Source of the DNA: Chlamydiota bacterium
GTDB lineage: Bacteria > Chlamydiota > Chlamydiia > Chlamydiales > SM23-39
Length of the DNA stretch: 6,706 nucleotides
NCBI GenBank assembly: GCA_027449725.1
Contig: DAIDLB010000130.1
Span: forward strand, 1 to 6,706
Reading direction: 5' to 3'
Below the pieces are notes generated by a model. That model searched no databases. It worked only from the letters and a program-made list of their open reading frames with translations, and was not told the origin of the DNA. Below, one piece after another: positions 1 through 6,596 of this stretch. The position numbers were made by a program, and so were the translations under genes. Position 1 is the stretch's first letter. The number at the start of each line of letters is the position of its first letter.

Positions 1-1149
1 ATCGGCCCTCTCCTCCACCCGGCAAACGCAGACCACCTCCTCCTCGGCGTCCACACCGAAGCGCTCGTCCCCACACTCGCCCGCACCCTCCAGCTCCTCG
101 GCACCAAGCGCTCCCTCGTCTTCTCCAACCACGGACTCGACGAGCTCACCTGCATCGGCCCCTGCCAAGCCCTCCTCGTCACCCCCACCTCCATCGAGCC
201 CCTCCACATCGATCCCCACGCCCTCGGCCTCGCCCCCTGCACTCTCCAAGACCTCAAGGGCGGCTCCCCCGAAACCAATCGCCACCTCCTCCGCCACGCC
301 CTCTCCGGCGCCCCAAGCCCCCTCGCAAGCACCCTCATCCTCAACGCCGCTGTTGCCCTCACGCTTCATAGCCCCGCCAAAAGCCTCACAGAAGCTGTCG
401 CGATTGTGAGAGAAACCCTCAAAAATGGCGCGGCACTCAAAGTGCTGGAAAGTTATTGCCAGGGCTCCGCCCTGGACCCGCTAAAGGGCAAGCCCTTTAG
501 AATCCCAGTTATTAAAAAAAGCCTGAAGCAGGCTTTGAAAAGGGAGGGAGTTGCGATTATTGCTGAAATTAAACGCGCTTCCCCTTCAAAGGGCATCATC
601 GCCGAAATCCCGGATGCGAGAGAAAGGGCGCAGCTATACGTCGAGCAAGGCGCAAGCGCGATTTCGGTTTTGACGAACGCTGCGTTTCGCGGAAGCATGA
701 ACGATTTGCGCAGTGTTGCGGGCATGTCTGTGCCGGTATTGAGAAAGGACTTCATTCGCACCGCCGAACAAGTGATCGAAAGTGCCGAAGCGGGCGCCGA
801 TGCGATCTTACTGATTGTTTCGGTGTTGAAAGAACGGACGGGGGAGATGTTGAGATTAGCGAAGAAATTGGGGTTGGAGGCTCTTGTGGAAGTGCACACG
901 GCCGAAGAGATGGAGATCGCCTTGTCTGCCGGCGCCGAGATCATCGGTGTAAACCAGAGGGATCTCTCCGACTTTTCCATGCACCCGGAAAAATTTCGCG
1001 AGCTCGCGTCGCTCATCCCCGAAGAGTGCGTATGCGTAGCTGAGTCGGGGATCAGCTCGCTCGAAGAGGCCGCTCTTCTTGGATACGATGCCGTGCTGAT
1101 CGGCGAGGCGCTCTCTCGGTCGGAAGGAGGCGTCTTATGCCAAAGGTAA
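1..1149 (+). CDS. trpDC: TrpD-TrpC fusion: anthranilate phosphoribosyltransferase (C-terminal part) joined to indole-3-glycerol phosphate synthase; 5' end outside the window
   Basis: Frame 1 is open without a stop from base 1 to the TAA at 1147-1149 (382 codons) and reads through two enzymes. Residues 1 to about 150 are the TrpD C-terminal half: a GPLLHPA motif at the left edge, LLLGV, then the acidic GLDEL motif that binds Mg in this family, and the closing helix ending NGAALKVLE. Residues from about 155 are TrpC, a (beta/alpha)8 barrel. Its catalytic set is complete by comparison with the Sulfolobus enzyme: E189 and K191 in [13 protein letters not shown]249 in RKDF, E297 in LVEVHT, N318 in GVNQRDL, E348 and S349 in AESGIS. 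Together they attach PRPP to anthranilate and later close the indole ring; the PRA isomerase step between them lies on the next gene. The TrpC part lacks the usual first 20 or so residues. The only early in-frame alternative starts (GTG at 406 and 442) lie inside the TrpD terminal helix without a good ribosome site, so a fusion is preferred. The N-terminal half of TrpD, including the PRPP loop, is not visible. Confidence 0.9.
   Translation: MGPLLHPANADHLLLGVHTEALVPTLARTLQLLGTKRSLVFSNHGLDELTCIGPCQALLVTPTSIEPLHIDPHALGLAPCTLQDLKGGSPETNRHLLRHALSGAPSPLASTLILNAAVALTLHSPAKSLTEAVAIVRETLKNGAALKVLESYCQGSALDPLKGKPFRIPVIKKSLKQALKREGVAIIAEIKRASPSKGIIAEIPDARERAQLYVEQGASAISVLTNAAFRGSMNDLRSVAGMSVPVLRKDFIRTAEQVIESAEAGADAILLIVSVLKERTGEMLRLAKKLGLEALVEVHTAEEMEIALSAGAEIIGVNQRDLSDFSMHPEKFRELASLIPEECVCVAESGISSLEEAALLGYDAVLIGEALSRSEGGVLCQR
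1124..1130 (+). promoter_or_regulatory. Shine-Dalgarno site for trpFB
   Basis: AAGGAGG lies six bases before the ATG at 1137, inside the last codons of trpDC. It is the strongest ribosome binding site in the window and fixes the start of trpFB, which overlaps the trpDC stop by 13 bases. This implies translational coupling. Confidence 0.8.
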
Positions 1150-2822
1150 AAATTTGCGGCGTCACCGATGCCGGAGAGGCGCGGATCATTGCCGAGATGG
1201 GGGCTGATTTTATTGGGCTTATTTTTGCAAAAGAATCGCCGCGGTTTGTCGAATATCCTAAACCGATTTGCAAAGCCGTTCGCGGGAAAGCGAAGATTGT
1301 CGGCGTATTTACCGATAGCACGGCCGAGGAGATTGGCGCGGCAGCGGATGAGCTGGGACTCGATTTTGTACAATTGCACGGGGATAAGGCAAGGGCGGCG
1401 TATCACGCGCTGCCGGATGGGTTGCCCCGCATCTATGTGCTCGCCTATGGCGAGAGCGCACCTCCCGACTTCAACGCCGAGCGCGATTTCCTCCTCTTCG
1501 ACGGCCCCAAAAAAGAGGGGTTCATTCCGCCGAAAGAACGGCATTTTCTCGCAGGGGGGCTTTGTCCCGAGATGGTAGGGAAGTGTCTCGAAAGCTATGG
1601 CGTCGATGTGGCCAGAGGCGTCGAGGCGGCGCCGGGGAAAAAAGACCTCGAGAAGGTAAAGCGGTTCCTCAAAAAAGCCAAGCCCGGGCGCTTCGGCCCC
1701 TTCGGCGGCTCCTATGTCCCTGAACTTCTCATGAAGCCGCTCGAGGACCTTGTACGGGGCTTTGAGGCGATCGATCAGGCGTTCAAAGACGAACTAAAGG
1801 AGATCCTACGCAATTATGCCGGCCGCCCGACGCCCATCACGGAAATCAGACAGTTTGCCAGGGCCGTGGGGAGTGCGCGCATGTTTTTGAAGCGGGAGGA
1901 TTTGCTTCACACCGGAGCGCACAAGATCAATAACGCCCTTGGGCAGTGTCTTCTCGCCAGGAAAATGGGCAAGAGCCGCGTCATCGCCGAGACCGGGGCG
2001 GGTCAGCACGGCGTCGCAACGGCGACTGCTTGCGCTCTCTTTGGTCTTGAGTGTGTGGTTTACATGGGGGAAATCGATGCCCGTCGGCAGGCGCCGAATG
2101 TAGCGCGGATGCAGCTCCTCGGCGCGAAGGTTGTTCTCGTCTCATCGGGATCAAAGACCCTCAAAGACGCTGTCAACGAGGCGCTTCGCGATTGGGCGGA
2201 GAGCTTTGAGACGACCCATTACTGCATCGGCTCTGCTCTTGGCCCTCATCCCTTTCCCTCGATGGCGGCTCAGTTCCAGTCGGTGATCGGCCTTGAGGCG
2301 AGAGAGCAGTTTTTGGAGCGCGTAGGGAAAGATCCCGACCTCGCCGCCGCCTGCGTCGGGGGCGGATCGAATGCGATCGGCCTATTTTTGGCCTATCTGG
2401 ACTCGGAGACAAAACTCGTCGGCGTCGAGGCGCACGGCGCGGCCCGCTTTGCAAACGGCACTCCCGGCGCGCTCCACGGCTCCTATTCGTATGTGCTGCA
2501 AGACGAAGAAGGGCAGATCGCAGACACCCACTCGATTTCTGCGGGGCTCGATTACGCCGGCGTAGGGCCGCAGCATGCCGCCCTCTTTACGAGCGGCAAG
2601 GTGCAATACGATACGGCCAATGACGCGGAGGCCCTCGCCGCCTTTCATCTCCTCAGCCGGACAGAAGGGATTATTCCGGCGCTCGAGTCGGCGCATGCGC
2701 TGGCCTATGCGATGCGCATTGCAAAAGATCTGCCCGCCGGAGCCACGGTGCTCATCAACTTGTCTGGGCGGGGCGACAAGGATTTGCCGGAACTCTTCAG
2801 CAAGGGGCTTCTCGATGTTTAA
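1137..2822 (+). CDS. trpFB: TrpF-TrpB fusion: phosphoribosylanthranilate isomerase joined to tryptophan synthase beta chain
   Basis: The 561-residue product combines two enzymes. Residues 1 to about 183 are TrpF: KICG with the general base C7, GLIFA..SPR, VGVF, VQLHG, LLFD with the likely general acid D122, LAGGL, and [10 protein letters not shown] in place of the usual SSGVE..PGKKD. Residues from about 185 are a TrpB of the main (TrpB1) type: [18 protein letters not shown] with the PLP lysine K263, ETGAGQHG with catalytic E285, the GGGSN phosphate cup at 408-412, D472 in SAGLDY, E517 in GIIPALES, and S543 in NLSGRGDKD. TrpF isomerises PRA to CdRP, the substrate of TrpC upstream; TrpB condenses indole from TrpA with serine. 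The joint ([13 protein letters not shown]) has essentially no linker, and TrpB loses roughly its first ten residues. Odd point: between D122 and LAGGL the TrpF part is short and lacks the canonical GG(S/T)G loop. TrpB should be active; TrpF activity is likely but less sure. Confidence 0.95.
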   Translation: MPKVKICGVTDAGEARIIAEMGADFIGLIFAKESPRFVEYPKPICKAVRGKAKIVGVFTDSTAEEIGAAADELGLDFVQLHGDKARAAYHALPDGLPRIYVLAYGESAPPDFNAERDFLLFDGPKKEGFIPPKERHFLAGGLCPEMVGKCLESYGVDVARGVEAAPGKKDLEKVKRFLKKAKPGRFGPFGGSYVPELLMKPLEDLVRGFEAIDQAFKDELKEILRNYAGRPTPITEIRQFARAVGSARMFLKREDLLHTGAHKINNALGQCLLARKMGKSRVIAETGAGQHGVATATACALFGLECVVYMGEIDARRQAPNVARMQLLGAKVVLVSSGSKTLKDAVNEALRDWAESFETTHYCIGSALGPHPFPSMAAQFQSVIGLEAREQFLERVGKDPDLAAACVGGGSNAIGLFLAYLDSETKLVGVEAHGAARFANGTPGALHGSYSYVLQDEEGQIADTHSISAGLDYAGVGPQHAALFTSGKVQYDTANDAEALAAFHLLSRTEGIIPALESAHALAYAMRIAKDLPAGATVLINLSGRGDKDLPELFSKGLLDV

Positions 2823-3537
2823 GAAAAACACATTTGCCGCCTATTTGACGGCAGGCGATGGCTCCTACGAACACTTTTTGGCCCTCCTTCGGGGCGGCGT
2901 CGATCTCCTCGAGATCGGCATTCCCTATTCCGATCCGGTGGCCGATGGCCCCGTGATCCAGCAAGCGATGGAGCGGGCGCTCAAGAAAAACACAAAGTTG
3001 CAGGACGTACTTGAGTTGGTTCGGCGGCTTCGAAGAGCGAGCGAGGTTCCGCTCGTTCTCTTTACCTACTACAACCCGATCCAGGCGAGGTTGGAACCCT
3101 TCCTCAGGCAAGCAAAGGAGGCAGGGGCGAATGGCGTCCTCATCGTCGATCTGCCGCTCGAAGAATCGGAAGAATACCGGAGCTTCTGCCGGGAGATCGG
3201 CCTCTCGCCGATCTTCGTCGCCGCGCCGACAACGCCGCTCGACCGGATTGAGAAGATCGGGTCTCTTGGCGGCGGATTTCTCTACTATGCGTGCCGAAAG
3301 GGGACGACAGGGGTGAAGCGGGGTGTTCCTGCTGATTTGGCGGAAAGGCTGCAAGAGATTCGGAAGCGCGTGTCCCTGCTGCTCCTGGTTGGATTTGGTA
3401 TTGCGTCGAAAGACGATGCGCGGGCGATTTTGAATGAGGCGGACGGATTTGTCGTCGGCTCCCACTTTGTGCGGGCTGTCGGACGAGGAGCGTCCGCAGA
3501 AGAACTGGAGAAGATGGCATATGATCTTAGACCTTGA
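2815..3537 (+). CDS. trpA: Tryptophan synthase alpha chain
   Basis: This 240-residue (beta/alpha)8 barrel cleaves indole-3-glycerol phosphate to indole, which is channelled to the TrpB part of the preceding fusion in an alpha-beta complex. The signature [15 protein letters not shown] supplies both catalytic acids, E33 and D44 (E49 and D60 in the enteric enzyme). Further marks are [13 protein letters not shown], the loop-6 sequence KGTTG around T165, and the phosphate-binding GFGI and VVGSHFVRA near the C-terminus. The ATG at 2815 is chosen because homology starts at once and AAGGGG lies seven bases upstream; it overlaps the trpFB stop by eight bases. The frame is open further upstream to 2575, but that stretch only shadows TrpB. 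The protein is shorter at its N-terminus than the enteric enzyme by about 16 residues, corresponding to the first helix (alpha 0). Confidence 0.95.
   Translation: MFKKNTFAAYLTAGDGSYEHFLALLRGGVDLLEIGIPYSDPVADGPVIQQAMERALKKNTKLQDVLELVRRLRRASEVPLVLFTYYNPIQARLEPFLRQAKEAGANGVLIVDLPLEESEEYRSFCREIGLSPIFVAAPTTPLDRIEKIGSLGGGFLYYACRKGTTGVKRGVPADLAERLQEIRKRVSLLLLVGFGIASKDDARAILNEADGFVVGSHFVRAVGRGASAEELEKMAYDLRP
3507..3510 (+). promoter_or_regulatory. Shine-Dalgarno site for the DAHP synthase gene
   Basis: GGAG lies ten bases before the ATG at 3521, within the last codons of trpA. It is modest, but it supports 3521 as the start rather than the longer open frame beginning at 3434, whose extra residues do not resemble the family. 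Confidence 0.5.
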
Positions 3538-4537
3538 TCCTAATTTATCGGACAGAGAAGTCGAGGCTCTCTCCGAGCGGCTCAAAAAAATGAAGTTCAC
3601 CCCGGTCAGACAGGCGGGCAATCGCATTGCTTTGGTGCAGGGAGTGGGCAAGCAGGTGAGAAAGGAGGCGTTTTTGCACCTCATGGGCGTAAAAAAGGTA
3701 TCGAACCTCGAGCAGAAATATAAGCTCGCGTCCCGCCTCTTCCATCCGGAGCCGACGGTGATCGAGTGCAGGGGAAAAAAGCTTGGCGGCGGCCACTTTT
3801 TTGCCATAGCTGGCCCCTGCTCGATCGAATCGAAAGAGCAGATCGACGCTTCGGCCAAAGCCGCTCGGGAAGGAGGGGCTGTCGCCCTTCGCGGCGGCGC
3901 GTTCAAACCGAGAACCTCGCCCTACGAATTTCAGGGGATGGGGGAGGAGGGGCTGAAACTTCTCCGCGACGCAGGAGCAGCCGAGGGTCTTCTCACGGTG
4001 AGCGAAGTGATGGAGCCGGCGCAAGTCGAGCTGGCCGCACGCTACGTCGATATTCTGCAGGTCGGCGCACGCAACATGCAAAACTTTTCCCTTCTCAAAG
4101 AACTCGGCAAAGTGAAAAACCCGATCCTCCTCAAGAGGGGCTTTTCTGCGACCTACCAAGACCTTCTCATGGCCGCTGAATACATTTTGGCGCATGGCAA
4201 TCCGAATGTGATCCTCTGCGAGCGGGGTATCCGCACCTTTGAGACTTACACGAGAAATACCCTCGATCTCAACGCCGTCTGCGCGCTTCGCGAGCTGACC
4301 CACTTGCCGATCGTCGTCGACCCGAGCCACGGGACGGGACTTCGCTCCTTTGTCGGTCCCATGTCGCTCGCCGCCGTCGCCGCAGGGGCCGACGGACTCA
4401 TCATCGAGATCCATCCCCAGCCCGATCGCTCGCTCTCCGACGCGCAGCAGACGATCTCCTTCGAGGCATTTGCCAAGATCATGCGGGATGCCGGCTTAAT
4501 CCGGCAGGCTCTTGATTCCAAATCGGTTGAATTGTAG
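3521..4537 (+). CDS. aroF: 3-deoxy-7-phosphoheptulonate (DAHP) synthase, type I-beta
   Basis: The 338-residue enzyme condenses phosphoenolpyruvate and erythrose 4-phosphate, the entry step to chorismate and so to tryptophan. Its length and layout match the Thermotoga-type class I-beta enzyme: an N-terminal ferredoxin-like domain (about 1-70, ending at REFHPE-like RLFHPEPTV), which in that relative serves feedback inhibition by aromatic amino acids, then a (beta/alpha)8 barrel. The metal ligands are in place: C100 in AGPCSIES, H270 in VDPSHGTG, E296 in IIEIHP and D307 in SLSDAQQ. Substrate motifs include [27 protein letters not shown] and CERGIRTFE. The gene overlaps trpA by 17 bases, so it belongs to the trp operon, presumably to raise flow into the pathway when tryptophan is made. 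The symbol is uncertain: this class is called aroF, aroG or aroA(I-beta) in different genomes. The KDO-8-phosphate synthase alternative is unlikely given the N-terminal domain and motifs. No clear intrinsic terminator follows the stop. Confidence 0.93.
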   Translation: MILDLDPNLSDREVEALSERLKKMKFTPVRQAGNRIALVQGVGKQVRKEAFLHLMGVKKVSNLEQKYKLASRLFHPEPTVIECRGKKLGGGHFFAIAGPCSIESKEQIDASAKAAREGGAVALRGGAFKPRTSPYEFQGMGEEGLKLLRDAGAAEGLLTVSEVMEPAQVELAARYVDILQVGARNMQNFSLLKELGKVKNPILLKRGFSATYQDLLMAAEYILAHGNPNVILCERGIRTFETYTRNTLDLNAVCALRELTHLPIVVDPSHGTGLRSFVGPMSLAAVAAGADGLIIEIHPQPDRSLSDAQQTISFEAFAKIMRDAGLIRQALDSKSVEL

Positions 4538-4561
4538 AATCTCTTCGTTTTTTGCTTGATT

Positions 4562-4565
4562 GGAG
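4562..4565 (+). promoter_or_regulatory. Shine-Dalgarno site for the small hypothetical gene
   Basis: GGAG lies six bases before the ATG at 4572. It decides for that ATG over the in-frame TTG at 4560, which would overlap this site. Confidence 0.5.
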
Positions 4566-4571
4566 AATTTT

Positions 4572-4856
4572 ATGGAGTGGTCGGTAAAGCCCACAAACTA
4601 TATTTGGCTCAACCCAAATACGTATAGGACTGAGTTAATGGATGCTGTCCGAACCAGGGATTTGCCTCAAGTAAAACAAATCCTGGAGCGCTGCCCTAAT
4701 CATTGTATTTACCATGAGATTCTCGAAAAAGCGTTTCAATCTTTACCGGAATTTACAAGGGTTCGCCAGGAAGTGGCCATTCAGATTGTCTTGAGCCATA
4801 AATTGCAGACGCTGCGAGAAGAATATTTTAAGGATCGACCTTCTGGTAGTCCGTAA
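4572..4856 (+). CDS. Small hypothetical protein, weakly ankyrin-like
   Basis: I do not recognise this 94-residue protein. It begins 34 bases after the DAHP synthase stop, on the same strand, so it could be read through from the trp operon, although no promoter or terminator is evident between them. It has no signal peptide and no membrane segment. Predicted structure is mostly helical: residues about 21-40 (TELMDAVRTRDLPQVKQILE) look like the helix pair of an ankyrin repeat, where LxxAvrxxDlxxVkxiLe is a familiar pattern, and a second, poorer unit could start near YHEILEKAFQSL. The canonical TPLH tetrapeptide and the glycine turn are missing, so the ankyrin reading is only an inference. The C-terminal tail is charged and then ends in PSGSP. 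Base composition is clearly more A+T-rich than in the trp genes, which marks the beginning of a different region. A real gene is likely because of the ribosome site and the ordinary protein composition. Confidence 0.6.
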   Translation: MEWSVKPTNYIWLNPNTYRTELMDAVRTRDLPQVKQILERCPNHCIYHEILEKAFQSLPEFTRVRQEVAIQIVLSHKLQTLREEYFKDRPSGSP

Positions 4857-4882
4857 CAAAAATTCTCGGAGCAATTTCGGCG

Positions 4883-4969
4883 TCAAAGCCCCTACAATCG
4901 ACGATCGCAAAGTACCTTGTATTGAATTAATACTAGGCACTTTGCGATCGGCGATCCGCGGGGCTTTGA
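4883..4969. repeat. 87-base imperfect hairpin in the convergent spacer
   Basis: Two arms, 4883-4917 and 4935-4969, are inverted copies. Perfect blocks are TCAAAGCCCC at the outer end and CGATCGCAAAGT nearer the loop, with a few mismatches between them. After one T-T mismatch the stem continues with GTATT (4919-4923) against AATAC (4929-4933) around a five-base loop. It lies between the + strand small gene and the - strand ATPase gene, so it could end transcription in both directions. The tract that follows on the + side (TCGGTCCTTTTGGG) is not a good U run, so a miniature mobile or dispersed palindromic repeat is an equal possibility. Confidence 0.75.
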
Positions 4970-5023
4970 ATCGGTCCTTTTGGGTGCCGGTGAGGTGGAA
5001 GCACTATATACTGATGTCGCTTG

Positions 5024-5051
5024 ACAATCTTTGAAAGATAGCGAGGATTGT
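5024..5051. repeat. Small nested palindrome next to the ATPase stop
   Basis: ACAATC at 5024-5029 is matched by GATTGT at 5046-5051, and within it ATCTTTGAAAGAT (5027-5039) is a perfect palindrome around a single G. The two pairings are mutually exclusive at their overlap. It sits directly after the minus-strand stop at 5052-5054 and may be a weak 3' structure; no U run supports a terminator. Confidence 0.35.
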
Positions 5052-6215
5052 TTACAAGATATGGCTCCAATGCTCGGCGTGGATGCCGTTAGAAAAGGGG
5101 AGTTTTTCCTTACGAAGAGTGAGAAGAGAGCACGCTTTCACTCGATGCTCCTGTTTTAAATCTGCAAGGGACTGGGTCATGTCAAATTTTGGCGTGGCTG
5201 AAAATTTGATCTCATACGCATCGAGAAAATCCCCCTGGTCGATCAATAAATCCACCTCCATTCCACCGCTTGTTCGATAAAAGTAGCAGGGAGCTCTCTC
5301 TCCTTTTTCAGCAAATTGCTTGATCTTCTCCATGATGACCATATTTTCAAAAATATGTCCTCCGAAAGGGGAGTGGATAAGCTGTTCGACATGATCAATG
5401 CGAAGAAGATAGCAGAGCAGTCCCGTGTCAACGAAAAACAACTTTGGCGATTTGATGACCCTTTTCGTTAAATTTCTTGCATAAGGTTCCAATAGATAGA
5501 CGATTGAGGTGGCTTGAAGAAGCGTCAACCAGTCTTTAGCCGTGGTTTGAGAAATTCCGCATTCTTTTCCTATCTCACTTAAATTAAAGAGCTGGCCTGC
5601 CCTGGAGGCAAGGAGGACAAGGTAGCGCTGAAATTGCGCCAAATCATGTATGTTGCGCATCACTCGAAGGTCTCTTTCCAGATAGGTGGACAAATAGGCG
5701 CTGTGCCAGAATTTTGGATTTAAATCAGGCTCTACCTGAAATTCGGGATAAAATCCCTTGAGGATTTGTCCGGCTACAGCGGTTTCTTTATGAAGATCTG
5801 CGTCTGGAATCTCTCTCCAGCTCAGGGGATAGAGCTGAAAAATTGCGATGCGTCCGGCCAGGGATTCGGATACTCCCTTCATGAGAGGGAAGATTTGAGA
5901 TCCCGTGAGGACGTATTGGCCGTGTTTTCTTCGGTTGGCATCGATATTGATTTTGAGATAGGACAAGAGGGAAGGCACGTATTGAATTTCATCGATGATC
6001 AGAGGCGCTTCGTAAGTCTTCAGAAATAGAGCTGGATCCGATTCAGCTAAATTGCGAATCAGGATGTCGTCGAAAGATACATAATTGTAATCTTTCAAGG
6101 AGTGCTGCAAGAGAGTGGATTTTCCTGCTTGTCTCGGCCCAGTGATGAGCACGGCTGGGAACTGTCCAAGAGCTTCCTTAAGCGGTTTTTCCAATTTTCG
6201 GTGAAGGTATTTCAT
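5052..6215 (-). CDS. AAA-family ATPase with DUF4143 C-terminal domain
   Basis: The 387-residue protein has the full layout of the AAA_14/DUF4143 family. An N-terminal ATPase domain (about 1-135) carries Walker A GPRQAGKST at 26-34, Walker B LIIDEIQ at 72-78, a sensor-like LTGSQ at 103-107 and a GR pair at 121-122 followed by LYPLSWREI. The middle (about 175-250) includes YLERDLR and a winged-helix segment (LSEIGKECGISQTTAKDWLTLL). The C-terminal part resembles a PD-(D/E)xK nuclease fold: FFVDTGLLCYLL, ENMVI, then D322 in MEVDLLID and E335-x-K337 in YEIKFS. No signal peptide or membrane segment is seen. The cellular role of this family is not established; members are frequent and often multi-copy in host-associated and environmental bacteria and archaea, and are often described as defence- or mobile-element-like. 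The gene converges on the small + strand gene and is A+T-rich compared with the trp genes, consistent with acquisition. The ATG at 6213-6215 starts just before the conserved YLHRKLEKPL; a ribosome site is weak. Confidence 0.9.
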   Translation of the reverse strand: MKYLHRKLEKPLKEALGQFPAVLITGPRQAGKSTLLQHSLKDYNYVSFDDILIRNLAESDPALFLKTYEAPLIIDEIQYVPSLLSYLKINIDANRRKHGQYVLTGSQIFPLMKGVSESLAGRIAIFQLYPLSWREIPDADLHKETAVAGQILKGFYPEFQVEPDLNPKFWHSAYLSTYLERDLRVMRNIHDLAQFQRYLVLLASRAGQLFNLSEIGKECGISQTTAKDWLTLLQATSIVYLLEPYARNLTKRVIKSPKLFFVDTGLLCYLLRIDHVEQLIHSPFGGHIFENMVIMEKIKQFAEKGERAPCYFYRTSGGMEVDLLIDQGDFLDAYEIKFSATPKFDMTQSLADLKQEHRVKACSLLTLRKEKLPFSNGIHAEHWSHIL

Positions 6216-6240
6216 AGCTCTATGATCTCACGGCTCTGTG

Positions 6241-6271
6241 TGCAATTTCAAGATTAAATCTTAAAATTGCA
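6241..6271. promoter_or_regulatory. Operator-like palindrome upstream of the ATPase gene
   Basis: A 31-base nearly perfect palindrome: TGCAATTT at 6241-6248 pairs with AAATTGCA at 6264-6271, and AAGATT at 6250-6255 pairs with AATCTT at 6257-6262, with one mismatched pair and a single central base. It begins 26 bases before the ATPase start, where a transcription start or 5' leader would lie. An A+T-rich tract with TATTAT- and TATAAC-like -10 candidates on the minus strand lies just beyond it (6272-6287), but no matching -35 is seen. It may be a repressor binding site or a leader hairpin. Confidence 0.5.
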
Positions 6272-6448
6272 GTTATATTGCATAATAAGCTTAATATTAG
6301 TTTGTTGTGTCCGAAGGATAGGAAATTCAAGGGTGCCTTTTTGAAGAAATTGGGTTAAGAGGCAAAGGCGAGACGTCTCAAAAAACGGAGGAAAAGGGGG
6401 ATTTCCCTTCCCTGAGGGCATAGGAACCTATCTTACTAATGAGCTTCT

Positions 6449-6525
6449 GTCGATTTTCGGGTTCTTTTGGCCTGAGAGAGTGTCTTCAAATTAAGGGTTC
6501 GTCGATTTTGGGGATTATTTTGGCC
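6449..6525 (+). repeat. Diverged direct repeat of about 24 bases
   Basis: Two copies, 6449-6472 and 6501-6525, share GTCGATTTT at the start and TTTTGGCC at the end with a few changes and one inserted base between. They are 52 bases apart. A third, weaker copy of the CGATTTTCG..TTCTTTT core begins at 6525 and forms the left arm of the adjacent inverted repeat. Confidence 0.6.
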
Positions 6526-6596
6526 GATTTTCGATTCTTTTTGCGGGGGTTATATACTTCTATCGATATTACCCCCGCAAAAAGAATCGAAAATCG
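6525..6596. repeat. Perfect 26-base inverted repeat around a 20-base centre
   Basis: The arm 6525-6550 is the exact reverse complement of 6571-6596; each has a run of five G or C next to a run of five T or A. After one T-T mismatch, four further pairs (ATAT at 6552-6555 with ATAT at 6566-6569) lengthen the stem and leave a ten-base loop. The flanks show no U run on the + side, so a standard intrinsic terminator is not supported on that strand. Candidate roles are a transposon or miniature element end, a recombination site, or a structured RNA terminus. Confidence 0.9.

Noticed and set aside
406..1149. trpC as a separate gene starting at GTG 406
   Set aside because: The codon lies within the TrpD C-terminal helix in the same frame, there is no stop between the domains, and no ribosome site precedes it.
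453..1544. Long minus-strand open frame (363 codons) opposite trpDC and trpFB
   Set aside because: It lies fully opposite two well-identified enzymes, its sequence resembles no family, and it has the low-complexity Arg/Ser/Pro-rich make-up of an antisense shadow.
2575..2814. N-terminal extension of TrpA from 2575
   Set aside because: The added residues only translate trpFB in another frame; TrpA homology begins at 2815.
3434..3520. N-terminal extension of the DAHP synthase from 3434
   Set aside because: The extra 29 residues overlap trpA, do not resemble the family, and the length from 3521 matches the Thermotoga-type enzyme.
2797..3906. Long minus-strand open frame (369 codons) opposite trpA and the DAHP synthase gene
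   Set aside because: It is an antisense shadow of two genes with complete active sites, and it has no recognisable domain.
5021..5050. TTGACA box at 5021 as a + strand promoter
   Set aside because: No acceptable -10 lies 16-18 bases downstream, and the next sequence is the 3' end of a minus-strand gene.
6449..6596. CRISPR array
   Set aside because: The copies are few, diverged, and irregularly spaced, with one inverted; no regular repeat-spacer pattern exists.
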